Positions 16,575-25,129 are shown, numbered from the stretch's first letter. The stretch is 64,000 nucleotides of DNA from Roseiarcus sp963737365 (GCA_963737365.1 CAVTSD010000007.1:62001-126000), one strand, 5' to 3'. Program-made: numbers and translations. The notes: generated by a model not told the origin, from the letters alone.

Positions 16575-17144
16575 ATGACGCCCCAGCCCATCAAGGGTCC
16601 GCTGGACGATCCTTGGTCGCAGATGATGACCGCCTCGATCGCGGGCGACGAGGGCGCATATAGGCGGCTCCTCGAGGACATCGGTCGATCGGTGCGGGCG
16701 ATGGCGCGAGGAGCTTTTGCGCGCGCCGGGGTCGGTGACGCGGATGTTGAGGATGCAGTGCAAGAGACCTTGTTGGCGATCCATCTCAAGCGCCACACCT
16801 GGGACCCCGAGCAGCCGCTCGCTCCCTGGGTGTACGCGATCGCGCGCCACAAGGTCGTGGATGCGCTCCGCCGGCGTGGCCGGAGGAAGGCCGAGCCGCT
16901 TGAGAATTTCGAGGAATTTCTCGCCGCGCCCGAGGCCGAGGACCCTCATGCACTGAGCGATGCGCGAAAGCTTCTCGAGACGCTGGCGCCCCGGCAGCGC
17001 GACATCGTGACCTCGATCTCCCTCGATGGACAATCGATTGCTGCGACCGCGAAGCGCCTGTCGATGAGCGAGGTCGCGGTGAGGGTTGCGCTTCATCGCG
17101 CGCTGAAGTCGCTCGGCGCCGCCTGGCGGAGGTCCTCGACGTGA
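16575..17144 (+). CDS. sigF: ECF RNA polymerase sigma factor (SigF-like)
   Basis: The 189-residue protein has region 2 (GVGDADVEDAVQETLLAIHL, WDPEQPLAPWVYAIARHKVV, DALRRRGRRK) and region 4 (LLETLAPRQRDIVTSISLDG, QSIAATAKRLSMSEVAVRVA, LHRALKSLG), joined by an acidic linker. It is cotranscribed with an NrsF-type membrane anti-sigma whose GTG overlaps the sigma stop. The nearby divergent bufB operon and the matching promoter suggest it activates that operon. In Caulobacter, SigF responds to copper, cadmium and chromate stress; signal specificity here is inferred. Confidence 0.9.
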   Translation: MTPQPIKGPLDDPWSQMMTASIAGDEGAYRRLLEDIGRSVRAMARGAFARAGVGDADVEDAVQETLLAIHLKRHTWDPEQPLAPWVYAIARHKVVDALRRRGRRKAEPLENFEEFLAAPEAEDPHALSDARKLLETLAPRQRDIVTSISLDGQSIAATAKRLSMSEVAVRVALHRALKSLGAAWRRSST

Positions 17145-17779
17145 AGACATCCGAACTCATTGCGGCGCTCGCCGCCGACCCCGTTCCCGAGCCCATTCGG
17201 CTCGGACGACGGGTCGTCGCGGCCATCGCCCTTGGACTCCTTGTCAGCCTGTCGATTTACGCGCTGCGTATGGGGCCGAGACCGGATCTCGCTCTCGCGG
17301 CGCAGACGGCGCGGCTTGAGCTGAAGTTCGTCGACTCCTTTGCGCTCGCTTTGCCGGCGCTGTTCCTGACGCTCAGGCTCGCCCGCCCCGACGCCGAGCC
17401 GCGGAAGCTTGCGTTCTGGCTGCTTGCGCCGTTTGCTCTTCTGGTCGCGGGCGTGGTCGTCGAACTCGTCGTCGTGCCGCCGAACGAATGGCTGGCCCGG
17501 CTCGTTGGTCATAACTCAATGTTTTGCATGCGGATGATACCGATCCTGGCCGCTCCCATCCTCGCGGGCCTCATCGTCGCGCTGCGCGCCGGCGCGTCCG
17601 TCCATCCCGGCTGGACCGGCGCGCTCGCGGGCGCCGCGTCCGCAGGCATTGCGGCGCTCCTGTACGCCACCCATTGCCCAGACGATTCGCCGCTTTTTGT
17701 GGCGACCTGGTATCCGCTCGCCACCCTCGTCTGCGTGGGCGTGGGCGCGTTGGCTGGACGTCGATTTCTCGCCTGGTGA
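17141..17779 (+). CDS. nrsF: NrsF-type (DUF1109) membrane anti-sigma factor, copy 1
   Basis: A 212-residue inner-membrane protein with a short cytoplasmic N-terminus (MKTSELIAALAADPVPEPIR) and six hydrophobic segments. NrsF proteins sequester their ECF sigma at the membrane until a signal arrives. Two conserved Cys, at residues 129 (MFCMRMIP) and 179 (ATHCPDDSP), correspond closely to the pair I recall as essential for metal sensing in Caulobacter NrsF (131 and 181). GTG at 17141 overlaps the sigma-factor TGA, giving coupled translation. A second copy follows at 17974. Confidence 0.88.
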   Translation: MKTSELIAALAADPVPEPIRLGRRVVAAIALGLLVSLSIYALRMGPRPDLALAAQTARLELKFVDSFALALPALFLTLRLARPDAEPRKLAFWLLAPFALLVAGVVVELVVVPPNEWLARLVGHNSMFCMRMIPILAAPILAGLIVALRAGASVHPGWTGALAGAASAGIAALLYATHCPDDSPLFVATWYPLATLVCVGVGALAGRRFLAW

Positions 17780-17803
17780 GCACCGGGCGGCTACTGTGAC
17801 GGG

Positions 17804-17977
17804 AGGAAGCTCCTGGAGACGCTTGGTCTGCGCCAGCGTGACATGGTGACCTCGATTTCGCTTGATGGCCAGTCGATCGCCGCGACGGCGAAGCGCCCGT
17901 CGATGGCCGAGCTTGCGGTCAGGGCGGCGCTCCATCGAGCGCGGCTCGGCGCGGTCCGGCGGAAGTCGGTCGAGTGA
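17804..17977 (+). pseudogene. Remnant of a duplicated sigma-factor gene (region 4 only)
   Basis: In one frame the segment encodes RKLLETLGLRQRDMVTSISL, DGQSIAATAKRPSMAELAVR, AALHRARLGAVRRKSVE and a stop. It is clearly homologous to the last 58 codons of the sigma gene at 16575-17144, including the same overlap with the next nrsF. Everything upstream (region 2 and linker) is missing, and there is no start codon in place. It marks an old tandem duplication of the sigma 3' end plus nrsF. Confidence 0.85.
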
Positions 17978-18612
17978 GAACCTCCGAATTCATCGCCGCG
18001 CTGTCCGCCGATCCCATTCCGGAGCCGATCCGTCTCGGGCGCCGCGTCGCGGCGGCCGTCGTTATCGGCCTTGCCGGCAGCGTGGCGCTCTATGGTCTGT
18101 TGCTTGCCCCAAGGCCGGACATCGCCGCAGCCTGCATGAACATGCGCTTTTGGCTCAAATTCGTCGACTCGTTCGCCTTCGCCTTGCCGTCGCTTCTGCT
18201 GACGCTGCGGTTGGCCCGTCCAGACGCCAAGCCGTCGGCGCTCGCGCTGTGGCTGATCGCGCCGTTCGTTTTGCTCGCAGCCGGAGTGGTTGTGGAATTG
18301 TTGGTCGTGCCTCGGAGCAAGTGGATGTCCCGGCTCATGGGCGTGACCGCCATGCACTGCACGGTCACAATTCCGATGCTGGCCGCTCCAGTCCTCGCGG
18401 CGCTCATCGTCGCGCTGCGCGCTGGCGCGCCGCTCCATCCAGGCCTGACCGGCGCGCTCGCCGGGGCGGCTGCGGCAGGGGTCGGAGCCCTGGTCTATGC
18501 GTCGTCGTGCCCTGGCGATTCGCCTTTGTTCGTGGCCGCCTGGTATCCGCTTGCGACGCTCATCTGCGTCGGCGTAGGCGCGCTGGCCGGTCGGCGTTTT
18601 CTCGCGTGGTGA
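17974..18612 (+). CDS. NrsF-type (DUF1109) membrane anti-sigma factor, copy 2
   Basis: A second 212-residue NrsF homologue, the same length as copy 1 and similar along its whole length (SELI/SEFI start, VDSFALALP/VDSFAFALP, GALAGRRFLAW end). It retains Cys at residues 129 (MHCTVTIP) and 179 (SSCPGDSP) and has an extra Cys at 54. It begins with GTG at 17974, overlapping the stop of the sigma remnant. The intact membrane segments and Cys pair suggest it is still under selection. It may modulate the same sigma factor or sense a different signal. Confidence 0.85.
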   Translation: MRTSEFIAALSADPIPEPIRLGRRVAAAVVIGLAGSVALYGLLLAPRPDIAAACMNMRFWLKFVDSFAFALPSLLLTLRLARPDAKPSALALWLIAPFVLLAAGVVVELLVVPRSKWMSRLMGVTAMHCTVTIPMLAAPVLAALIVALRAGAPLHPGLTGALAGAAAAGVGALVYASSCPGDSPLFVAAWYPLATLICVGVGALAGRRFLAW

Positions 18613-18671
18613 GGCATCGGTTCAATCCACGGGGCTGTGGGTTGATTGGCTCGATACGGAGCTTCTAGGTC

Positions 18672-20207
18672 ATGGGCCTCGCCAGCGCCGAGACCGAACT
18701 CAAGCTCGGGCTTTCGCCGTCCGTCGCCGAGACCGTATTCTCGCTCCCTCTTTTCACGCTGCGTCGCTCCGGCAAGCCAAAATCTCAGCGCCTCGTCAGC
18801 ACCTATTACGATACCCCGGGGAAGGATCTCGCCCGACGAGGCGTCACGCTGCGCGTCCGGCGGACCGACGAGAAACGTATCCAGACAGCTAAGTTGGTTG
18901 GCGGCAGTGGCGTCGCCAATTCTCGCGGCGAATGGGAATGGCCGGTCGAAAGCCCGACGCCTGATCTTGGGCTTCTCAAGGACGCGCCGATATCCAATCT
19001 CTTTGCCGATGTGTCCGAGGAGCAACTCGAACCCGTGGTGATGACCGACGTCGTTCGAACCACGCAAGTGTTGGAGGTCGATGGGGACACGGTCGAGGCG
19101 GCGCTCGACCGGGGGTCAATCATCGCGGGAAAAGCGAAGCAGGACATTTGCGAGCTCGAGCTCGAGTTGCGCAAAGGAACGCCATTATCGCTCTATCGAC
19201 TGGCGTTGGAGCTGAATGCGGCCATTCCGTTCGACATCGAAGTCGAGAGCAAGGCGGCGCGCGGCTTTCGACTTATTGACGGTTTACCTCCACGGGTCAG
19301 CAAGCCCTCAGCGATGCGGCTCAGTCCTCACGATCCCGCCATCCAGGCTCTTCGCGCGATTGTCGAGGAAACGCTCGGTCACCTGCTGACGAACCAGCCG
19401 GCAGCTCTCGCTGGAGATCCGGAAGGCGTCCATCAAGTACGGATCGCGGTTCGTCGCATTCGATCAGCGCTTCGGCTTTTCTCACCGCATCTTGAGTCGC
19501 ATGCGATGCGGTTGTTCGAGGACGAGCTTCGCCACGCCGGCCGGACGATTGGCGAGGCCCGCGACTGGGACGTCTTTTGCGGCGAAATCCTGCCGCAGGT
19601 TGCGGAAAGCCCGAAGGCTCGAAAATTCGCCGAGATGATGAGGGCGCCCGCCGAGGCGCGCCGCGCCGAAGCGCATGAGACTTGCCTGCGGCAATTGCGA
19701 GACCCGTCCTTTCGCGCGCTGGTGTTGGGGCTCGCCGCCTGGATAGAGGAGGGGCGCGAGAACAGCGGACAGGTTGGCGACAAAGTTCTGAAGCGCGACA
19801 TCAAGGATATTGGCGAAGAGCTGCTCGATGGCCTCGACGCGATAGCGACGAAACGGGGGCGGGCAGTTGGTCAGGACGCGAAGGCGGCAGAGCTTCACCC
19901 GTTACGAAAGTCTCTGAAGAAGCTTCGCTACAGCGTTGAGTTCCTGGAATCGATCTACCGCCCCAAGAAGGTGAAAGTGTTCCTCCGCCGCCTCAAGAAG
20001 CTGCAGGACGCTCTCGGCGAGATCAACGACGCTCTAATGGCGACGCGACTTGCCGAGGGCCTCGCGGCGGACAAGCATCTCGAACTCGCCCCGTCCGTGG
20101 CGGTTATCTGCCTCAACCGGGGCCATACGGTCCGCCACGCGATGAAGGCTTTGGCGAAGAGCTGGCAGGCCTATTGCGACGAACCGCGTTTCTGGAAGCG
20201 CGCCTGA
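18672..20207 (+). CDS. CYTH and CHAD domain protein (inorganic triphosphatase-like)
   Basis: The 511-residue protein has an N-terminal CYTH domain (about 1-205) with the ExExK signature ETELKLGL, VSTYYDTPGKDLARRGVTLR and an acidic CELELELRKG strand. The C-terminal CHAD domain (about 225-500) has GDPEGVHQVRIAVRRIRSAL, LRHAGRTIGEARDWDVF and HPLRKSLKKLRYSVEFLESI, with many conserved His and Lys/Arg. CYTH enzymes hydrolyse tripolyphosphate; CHAD domains bind polyphosphate. The pair is thus linked to polyphosphate metabolism. It follows nrsF copy 2 by 60 bases but is probably an independent unit. Confidence 0.9.
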   Translation: MGLASAETELKLGLSPSVAETVFSLPLFTLRRSGKPKSQRLVSTYYDTPGKDLARRGVTLRVRRTDEKRIQTAKLVGGSGVANSRGEWEWPVESPTPDLGLLKDAPISNLFADVSEEQLEPVVMTDVVRTTQVLEVDGDTVEAALDRGSIIAGKAKQDICELELELRKGTPLSLYRLALELNAAIPFDIEVESKAARGFRLIDGLPPRVSKPSAMRLSPHDPAIQALRAIVEETLGHLLTNQPAALAGDPEGVHQVRIAVRRIRSALRLFSPHLESHAMRLFEDELRHAGRTIGEARDWDVFCGEILPQVAESPKARKFAEMMRAPAEARRAEAHETCLRQLRDPSFRALVLGLAAWIEEGRENSGQVGDKVLKRDIKDIGEELLDGLDAIATKRGRAVGQDAKAAELHPLRKSLKKLRYSVEFLESIYRPKKVKVFLRRLKKLQDALGEINDALMATRLAEGLAADKHLELAPSVAVICLNRGHTVRHAMKALAKSWQAYCDEPRFWKRA

Positions 20208-20221
20208 GCCGCCGGGGCTGC

Positions 20222-20878
20222 CTACTTCTTAATGATCGGGTCGAGGATGGCTTTCAGCTGATCGATGCTGAGTTCTCCGCCATAGACCTTGCCGTCGATG
20301 ACGAAGGTGGGCGTGCCGGTCATCTTGATCTCGTCGGTCGCGCGCTTTTCGACCGCCACGATGGCGTTGGCCTTCGATTGATCATTGAGGCACGCCATCG
20401 CCTGATCGTGGGTGAGGCCGGCCGGGCGCATGGCGGCGATCAGCGGCTCGAGCGGCTTGTCGACGAACGCCCACTTGTCCTGCTGGCTGAACAGAAGCTC
20501 GATGGCCGCGAACGCCTTGTCGTCGCCGACGCAGCGCGCGAGCAGGAAAGCGGCGACGTCGAGCGAGTTGCGCGAGAATTCGCGAAAGATGAAGTGGACC
20601 TTGCCGGTGTCGATGTAGTCCTTCTTCAGTTCGGGAAAGATCTCCCGGCTGAAGGTCGCGCAATGGGGGCAGGTGAGGGAGCCATATTCAACCACTGGCA
20701 CGCCCGAGGGATTGCCGACCGCGAGTTCCGGCAGCGTCCCGGGCTTGAGGACCGTCGCCATGTCGACGGTTCGATCGGGCTCGGGCGCCGCGCCCGCGGC
20801 GAAAGCCCCATTCGCGGCCAGCGCCGCGGCGGAAAACATAGCGACGAAGGCAAGCTTGCGAAGCGAAACGAGGGCCAA
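20222..20878 (-). CDS. DsbA-like thioredoxin-fold periplasmic protein
   Basis: A periplasmic thiol oxidoreductase of the Thioredoxin_4/DsbA type. The active site CPHC is in VVEYGSLTCPHCATFSREIF and the cis-Pro loop in MTGTPTFVIDGKVYGGEL. I chose TTG at 20878, which has AGGAG five bases upstream and places the signal peptide (LRKLAFVAMFSAAALAANGA) at the very N-terminus, giving 218 residues. ATG at 20926 lacks a ribosome-binding site and would add 16 residues. It converges on the CYTH-CHAD gene. It may oxidise or isomerise disulfides; the partner is unknown. Confidence 0.88.
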   Translation of the reverse strand: MALVSLRKLAFVAMFSAAALAANGAFAAGAAPEPDRTVDMATVLKPGTLPELAVGNPSGVPVVEYGSLTCPHCATFSREIFPELKKDYIDTGKVHFIFREFSRNSLDVAAFLLARCVGDDKAFAAIELLFSQQDKWAFVDKPLEPLIAAMRPAGLTHDQAMACLNDQSKANAIVAVEKRATDEIKMTGTPTFVIDGKVYGGELSIDQLKAILDPIIKK

Positions 20879-21098
20879 AGCAGGCTCCTGAAGAGGGGAC
20901 ACGCGAGACGGCGGGACATTGCGCATAAAGGCGTGCGAGCGGCAAGTCCGCGTGGCCCGACGCCCGAGGCGAAATCGTGCGGCTCGAGGGGCCGGCGGCT
21001 CACAAGCGCGTTATCGGCAAGGCCGGCAACCTTGGCCCGCTTCAGCTAGCATGTTAGGCCCTCGCGCGACATTCAGGCGATCGAACGACGAGGGTGCG

Positions 21099-22154
21099 AT
21101 GGAATACCGGCAGCTAGGCAATTCAGGGCTCAAAGTCTCGGTCTTGACGATGGGCACCATGACCTTCGGGGGCAAAGGGAATTTCGCTAAGGTCGGCAAT
21201 CTGCAGATCGGCGAGGTGCGCAAGCTGATCGACATTGTCGCCGACGTCGGCGTCAATCTGATCGACACCGCCGATGTTTATTCCGGCGGGGGCTCGGAAG
21301 AGCTGATCGGCGAGGCGATGGGGCCTAAGCGCAAGCCCGGCATGCTGATCGCGACCAAGGCGCGCTTTCCGATGGGGGAGGGCCCGAACGATCGCGGTCT
21401 TTCGCGCTGGCATCTCATCCGCGCCTGCGAGGCGAGCTTGAAGCGCCTTCGCACCGATGTGATCGACCTCTATCAGGTGCATCAGTGGGATGGCCTGACG
21501 CCGCTCGAGGAGACGATGGAGGCGCTCGACAGTCTCGTACGCTCGGGCAAGGTGCGCTACGTCGGCTGCTCGAACTGGTCCGGCTGGCACATGATGAAGG
21601 CGATGGAAGTTGCGCGCCGCGATGGCCGCGTACCCTTCGTGTCGGAGCAGATTCACTACACGCTTCAGGCGCGCGAGGCCGAATACGAGCTCATCCCCGT
21701 CGCGCTTGACCAGAAGCTTGCGATCCTCGTCTGGAGCCCGATCGCCGGCGGCCTCTTGTCGGGCAAGCATCGCCGCAACAAGGCCGCGCCGGAGGGCAGC
21801 CGTCAGATGGCCGGATGGAAGGAGCCGCCCGTCCGCGACGAGAACGCTTTGTGGACGATCGTCGACGAATTGGTGGCGATCGGCGAAGCCCATCGCGTCT
21901 CAGGGGCGCAGATCGCGCTGGCGTGGCTGCTCGGCCGGCCCGGCGTGACATCGCTGGTCATCGGCGGGCGCACCGAAGAGCAGTTCCGCGACAATCTCGC
22001 CTCCATCAACGTCAAGCTCACCGCCGACGAGCGCGCGCGCCTCGACAAGGCGAGCCAGCCGCCGCTCATCTACCCCTACTGGCATCAGTCGTGGACTGCG
22101 AAGGACCGCCTTGGGCACGCCGACCTCGCGCTGCATGCGCCGTTCATGAAGTGA
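21099..22154 (+). CDS. Aldo/keto reductase
   Basis: A 351-residue cytoplasmic NADPH-dependent oxidoreductase with a TIM-barrel fold. The catalytic tetrad is visible: Asp and Tyr in NLIDTADVYSGGGSE, Lys in LIATKARFPMG and His in LYQVHQWDGLTPLEETMEAL. Cofactor-binding segments LVWSPIAGGLLSGKHRRNK and VIGGRTEEQFRDNLAS follow. ATG at 21099 starts MEYRQLGNSGLKVSVLTMGT, the standard family N-terminus; the longer open frame upstream is not conserved-looking. It resembles the AKR11/12-like general stress reductases. The substrate is unknown. Confidence 0.94.
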   Translation: MEYRQLGNSGLKVSVLTMGTMTFGGKGNFAKVGNLQIGEVRKLIDIVADVGVNLIDTADVYSGGGSEELIGEAMGPKRKPGMLIATKARFPMGEGPNDRGLSRWHLIRACEASLKRLRTDVIDLYQVHQWDGLTPLEETMEALDSLVRSGKVRYVGCSNWSGWHMMKAMEVARRDGRVPFVSEQIHYTLQAREAEYELIPVALDQKLAILVWSPIAGGLLSGKHRRNKAAPEGSRQMAGWKEPPVRDENALWTIVDELVAIGEAHRVSGAQIALAWLLGRPGVTSLVIGGRTEEQFRDNLASINVKLTADERARLDKASQPPLIYPYWHQSWTAKDRLGHADLALHAPFMK

Positions 22155-22188
22155 CACGGCAGCGCTCAAGCGTGGAGATGGAATCGCC

Positions 22189-22575
22189 ATGGCTGAGACG
22201 CCTTTCGCGCCTCTGAAGCGCGAACCGCTCCTTGAGGAGGAGCTCCCGTCAGCGAACCCGACCGTTCGCCTGATCAAAGGAGCGCGGATCAAGTTTGCGC
22301 CGGGACAACCGACGGGATTGCATCGTCATCCAATCTCGACCGTTGGCGTGGTGACGGCGGGAAGCTTTCATCTTCAGCTGGAAGGCAAGCCCGTTCAGCT
22401 TCTCAAGACTGGCGACACCTTCTTCGAGCCGGCCGGACACACCATTCTTAAGTTCGATAACGCGTCGGCAAGCGAGCCAGCGGAGATCGTCTGCTTCTAT
22501 CTTGTCGACACCGCGGAGCGTCCGCCGATCGAAATGCTCGCGGGCGGCATGGATAGCCAGCTGGGCAAGACGTAG
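22189..22575 (+). CDS. Cupin-domain protein
   Basis: A 128-residue single-cupin protein. Metal-binding motif 1 is partly visible as GLHRHPISTVGVVTAGSFHL and motif 2 as GDTFFEPAGHTILKFDN, with two His in the first and one in the second. It starts 34 bases after the aldo/keto reductase stop, with GGAG about ten bases before ATG 22189, so the two may be one transcript. Small cupins have many roles; none can be assigned. Confidence 0.82.
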   Translation: MAETPFAPLKREPLLEEELPSANPTVRLIKGARIKFAPGQPTGLHRHPISTVGVVTAGSFHLQLEGKPVQLLKTGDTFFEPAGHTILKFDNASASEPAEIVCFYLVDTAERPPIEMLAGGMDSQLGKT

Positions 22576-22648
22576 CTCGGCGTCCATGTCCGAGGAATCG
22601 TCAATTTCAATCCTGGGGCAAGCTGCCCCAGATGTTGCGCGCGCTCCG

Positions 22649-22764
22649 CCTCGTCATGACGGCTGCGCGAAGCGCGTCGTCTCGAAGGGCGCTCCAGCGC
22701 GAATGCGATGGCGAACTGAACCATTCTTCGAGGCCAGCTGAAGCGGGCGCCTCAGAATGAGGGT
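22649..22764. repeat. Dispersed palindromic intergenic repeat, family 1, copy A
   Basis: Between the cupin and PHB depolymerase genes is a block with CGTCTCGAAGG, CCATTCTTCGAGGCC and CGCCTCAGAATGAGGG. The same ingredients (CCT-CGTCCTGAGG-type ends, GAGACGCG and TCGAAGG cores) recur at 24772-24890 and 30432-30562. Such elements are common between genes in Rhizobiales. Confidence 0.6.
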
Positions 22765-22787
22765 GGCGGCGCGCACGCGTCGAGGCG

Positions 22788-24002
22788 CTACCGGCTCGCT
22801 TGGATGTGGTTGCGCAGCACTGGATAGACTTGGCCCTCCCAGCGCCTGCCGTTGAAGACGCCGTAATGGCCGACGCCCGCCTGCAGATGATGGGTCTTCA
22901 TGTAGGGCTTTAGGCCCGAACACAGCTCCTGCGCGGCGAGCGTCTGGCCGACGGCGCAGATGTCGTCCTTCTCGCCCTCGATCGTTAAGAGAAATGTTCT
23001 CTTGATCGCGCTGAGATCGATCGGCTCGCCCTTGTGCTCCATTTTGCCGAGCGGCAGCAAATATCTCTGGAACACCTGATCGACGGTTTCGAGATAGAAA
23101 TCCGCGCTCATGTCCATGATGGCGAAATATTCTTTGTAGAAGTCGCGGATCGCATCCGCCTTCTCGATGTCGCCGGCGACGCGATGGTGGAAGAGGTCGA
23201 TGAAGGATTTCGAGTGCCGCTCGGCGTTCATGCTCATGAAGGCGCAAAGCTGGAGAAATCCGGGATAGACGCGGCGGCCGCGGCCCTCAAACTTGGCCGG
23301 CACGGTTCCGATCATGTTGGTCTTGAACCATTCGATCGGCTTTTCCTGGGCAAGCTCGTTGACCTTGGTTGGCGAGATGCGCGCGTCGATTGGACCCGCC
23401 ATCAGGGTCAGGCTCGCCGGCTGGATGCCGTCTCGCTCGCGCGCCATGACCGCGGTCGCCGCGAGCGCCGAGACGGTCGGCTGGCAGACCGCGACGATGT
23501 GGCAGTCCTCGCCGAGGAAGCGCACGAAGTCGATGAGATGTTGCGTATAGTCCTCAAGCGAGAAGCGGCCGTCCTCGAGCTTGACGTTGCGCGGATTGAT
23601 CCAGTCGGTGATGAACACCTGGTGGTCGCGCAAAAGCGTGCGGGTCGTGCCGCGCAGAAGTGTGGCGAAATGCCCCGACATGGGCGCGACCAACAACACC
23701 TTGGGGTCGTCCTCGCCGCCAGCTTTTTGGAAGCGAAGCAACTGGCAGAACGGCGTCCACATGACGCCGCGCTCGTCGACCGGAACGGACGCGCCGTCGA
23801 TTTCAATGCTGTCGATGGCATAGTCGGGGCGCGCGTGGGTGAAGCCGGCGAGCGCGACCAGTTCGTAATAGGCGCTCATCCGCGCCCAAGGCGATGCGTT
23901 TGGATGGGACGACCAGGCTGAAAGAACCGTCTGCGCGTTTTGCGCGAGAAGACGCACGCGATCGCCGACATCGGCCATCCCTTGATATGCGTCGTACATC
24001 AT
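22788..24002 (-). CDS. phaZ: Intracellular polyhydroxybutyrate depolymerase
   Basis: PhaZ mobilises stored PHB granules to hydroxybutyrate. The 404-residue alpha/beta-hydrolase has family segments TPFCQLLRFQKAG, LLVAPMSGHFATLLRGTTRT, VFITDWINPRNV, the nucleophile elbow CHIVAVCQPTVSA (Cys about residue 173 instead of Ser, typical of intracellular PhaZ), and DMSADFYLETVDQVFQRYLL. Near the end GVGHYGVFNGRRWE supplies the catalytic His. I chose the first of two adjacent ATG codons at 24002; a TTG four codons upstream is possible. No other pha gene is in the window. Confidence 0.95.
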   Translation of the reverse strand: MMYDAYQGMADVGDRVRLLAQNAQTVLSAWSSHPNASPWARMSAYYELVALAGFTHARPDYAIDSIEIDGASVPVDERGVMWTPFCQLLRFQKAGGEDDPKVLLVAPMSGHFATLLRGTTRTLLRDHQVFITDWINPRNVKLEDGRFSLEDYTQHLIDFVRFLGEDCHIVAVCQPTVSALAATAVMARERDGIQPASLTLMAGPIDARISPTKVNELAQEKPIEWFKTNMIGTVPAKFEGRGRRVYPGFLQLCAFMSMNAERHSKSFIDLFHHRVAGDIEKADAIRDFYKEYFAIMDMSADFYLETVDQVFQRYLLPLGKMEHKGEPIDLSAIKRTFLLTIEGEKDDICAVGQTLAAQELCSGLKPYMKTHHLQAGVGHYGVFNGRRWEGQVYPVLRNHIQASR

Positions 24003-24104
24003 GCAGGCGTCCAAGCTTTCAGATTAAGTAGCAAAGCATATGCCATGCGGAGTGGCACGGCCTTTGCTCGAATGAGGGCGGATCGATTTGCGGGCCGCTT
24101 CCGA

Positions 24105-24758
24105 ATGTCGCAGACAACTCTGACAATTAGTAGCAAAAATTATTCGTCATGGTCGCTCCGGGGCTGGCTGATGGCTAAGCTCGCCCGGATCGATTTCGAG
24201 GAGGTCATCATCGCCCCCGATGACGCCGACGCTCGCGCCGAGATCCTATTGCTGTCGCCTTCGATCCTCGTGCCCTGCCTGACCTACAATGGGATCCGGG
24301 TGTGGGATACCCTCGCGATCGGCGAATTCCTGAACGAAATTGCGCCAAAAGCAGGACTTTTGCCTAAAGATCAGGCAGTCCGCGCCCGCTGCCGCTCCGT
24401 TTGCGGCGAGATGCATTCCGGTTTCGTCGCGCTGAGGCAAGCGCTACCGATGAACATCAAGGGTCATTTCCCGGAGTTCAAGATCTGGTCCAAGGCGCGC
24501 GCGGACATCGACCGGATCGTCATCATCTGGAGCGAGTGCCTGCAGGCCTATGGCGGGCCGTTTCTGTTCGGCAAGATCAGCATGGCCGACGCGATGTATG
24601 CGCCGGTGGTGAGCCGCTTTCGCACCTACGGCATCAAGGTCGACGGGGAGCTGAAGAGCTACGCCGAGCGCATCTGGGACTTGCCCGCGATGCAGGAATG
24701 GCGCGAAGGCGCGATGGCCGAGCATGAGGAGATCGAGGAGCTCGAGGCGGAGTTTTAA
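24105..24758 (+). CDS. Glutathione S-transferase-like protein
   Basis: A 217-residue protein with an N-terminal thioredoxin-fold GST domain (TLTISSKNYSSWSLRGWLMA, SPSILVPCLTYNGIRVWDTL, AIGEFLNEIAP) and an all-helical C-terminal domain (RARCRSVCGEMHSGFVALRQ, FGKISMADAMYAPVVSRFRT). It resembles the YfcF/YibF-like branch, with Ser in the SSWS active-site region. ATG 24105 starts MSQTTLTIS; the open frame extends upstream without family similarity. It is divergent from phaZ. It probably detoxifies electrophiles with glutathione. Confidence 0.88.
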   Translation: MSQTTLTISSKNYSSWSLRGWLMAKLARIDFEEVIIAPDDADARAEILLLSPSILVPCLTYNGIRVWDTLAIGEFLNEIAPKAGLLPKDQAVRARCRSVCGEMHSGFVALRQALPMNIKGHFPEFKIWSKARADIDRIVIIWSECLQAYGGPFLFGKISMADAMYAPVVSRFRTYGIKVDGELKSYAERIWDLPAMQEWREGAMAEHEEIEELEAEF

Positions 24759-24771
24759 GGTTGTTCCGCTG

Positions 24772-24890
24772 ACCTCGTCCTGAGGCGCCGCGTAGCGGCC
24801 TCGAAGGAAACTCGAGCGCGTGCGAGCCCGAACCGTTTACGGAAGTGTCCTTAGAGACGCGCCTTCGGCGCTCCTTAGGACGAGGGTCGG
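24772..24890. repeat. Dispersed palindromic intergenic repeat, family 1, copy B
   Basis: The block runs from CCTCGTCCTGAGGCGCCGCG to CGCTCCTTAGGACGAGGG, so its two ends are imperfect inverted repeats. Internal pieces include GCGGCCTCGAAGG and GAGACGCGCC. It sits between the GST gene and dodecin and can fold as a long hairpin, which may also terminate transcription. Confidence 0.65.
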
Positions 24891-24913
24891 GCGCGCACGG
24901 GAGTCGACCGCCT

Positions 24914-25129
24914 TCAGTCCAGGCTCTCATACTTGAAGGACACTTTGAGCCTGGTGCGATAGGCTTCCACCTTGCCGTTCTCGATCACCAGATCCTGCTC
25001 GACCACCTCGGCGATGCGCAGGTCCCGTAGGCTCAGGGCGGCGCGCTCGATGGCGGCGGCCGCCGCTTTCTCCCAGGATTCCGAACTCGTGCCTATGAGC
25101 TCGATGACTTTATAGACGCTCTCGGCCAT
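24914..25129 (-). CDS. Dodecin flavin-storage protein
   Basis: A 71-residue dodecin that assembles into a 12-mer and binds flavin dimers in the cytoplasm, buffering free flavin. It has the full family pattern: MAESVYKVIELIGTSSESWE, KAAAAAIERAALSLRDLRIA, EVVEQDLVIENGKVEAYRTR, LKVSFKYE. ATG at 25129 follows a strong AAGGAAGGAG ribosome-binding site. It stands alone between a repeat and the TetR operon. Confidence 0.94.
   Translation of the reverse strand: MAESVYKVIELIGTSSESWEKAAAAAIERAALSLRDLRIAEVVEQDLVIENGKVEAYRTRLKVSFKYESLD

Noticed and set aside
18610..18660. tRNA-like GGTTCAATCC stretch
   Set aside because: No cloverleaf arms or acceptor stem could be built around it.
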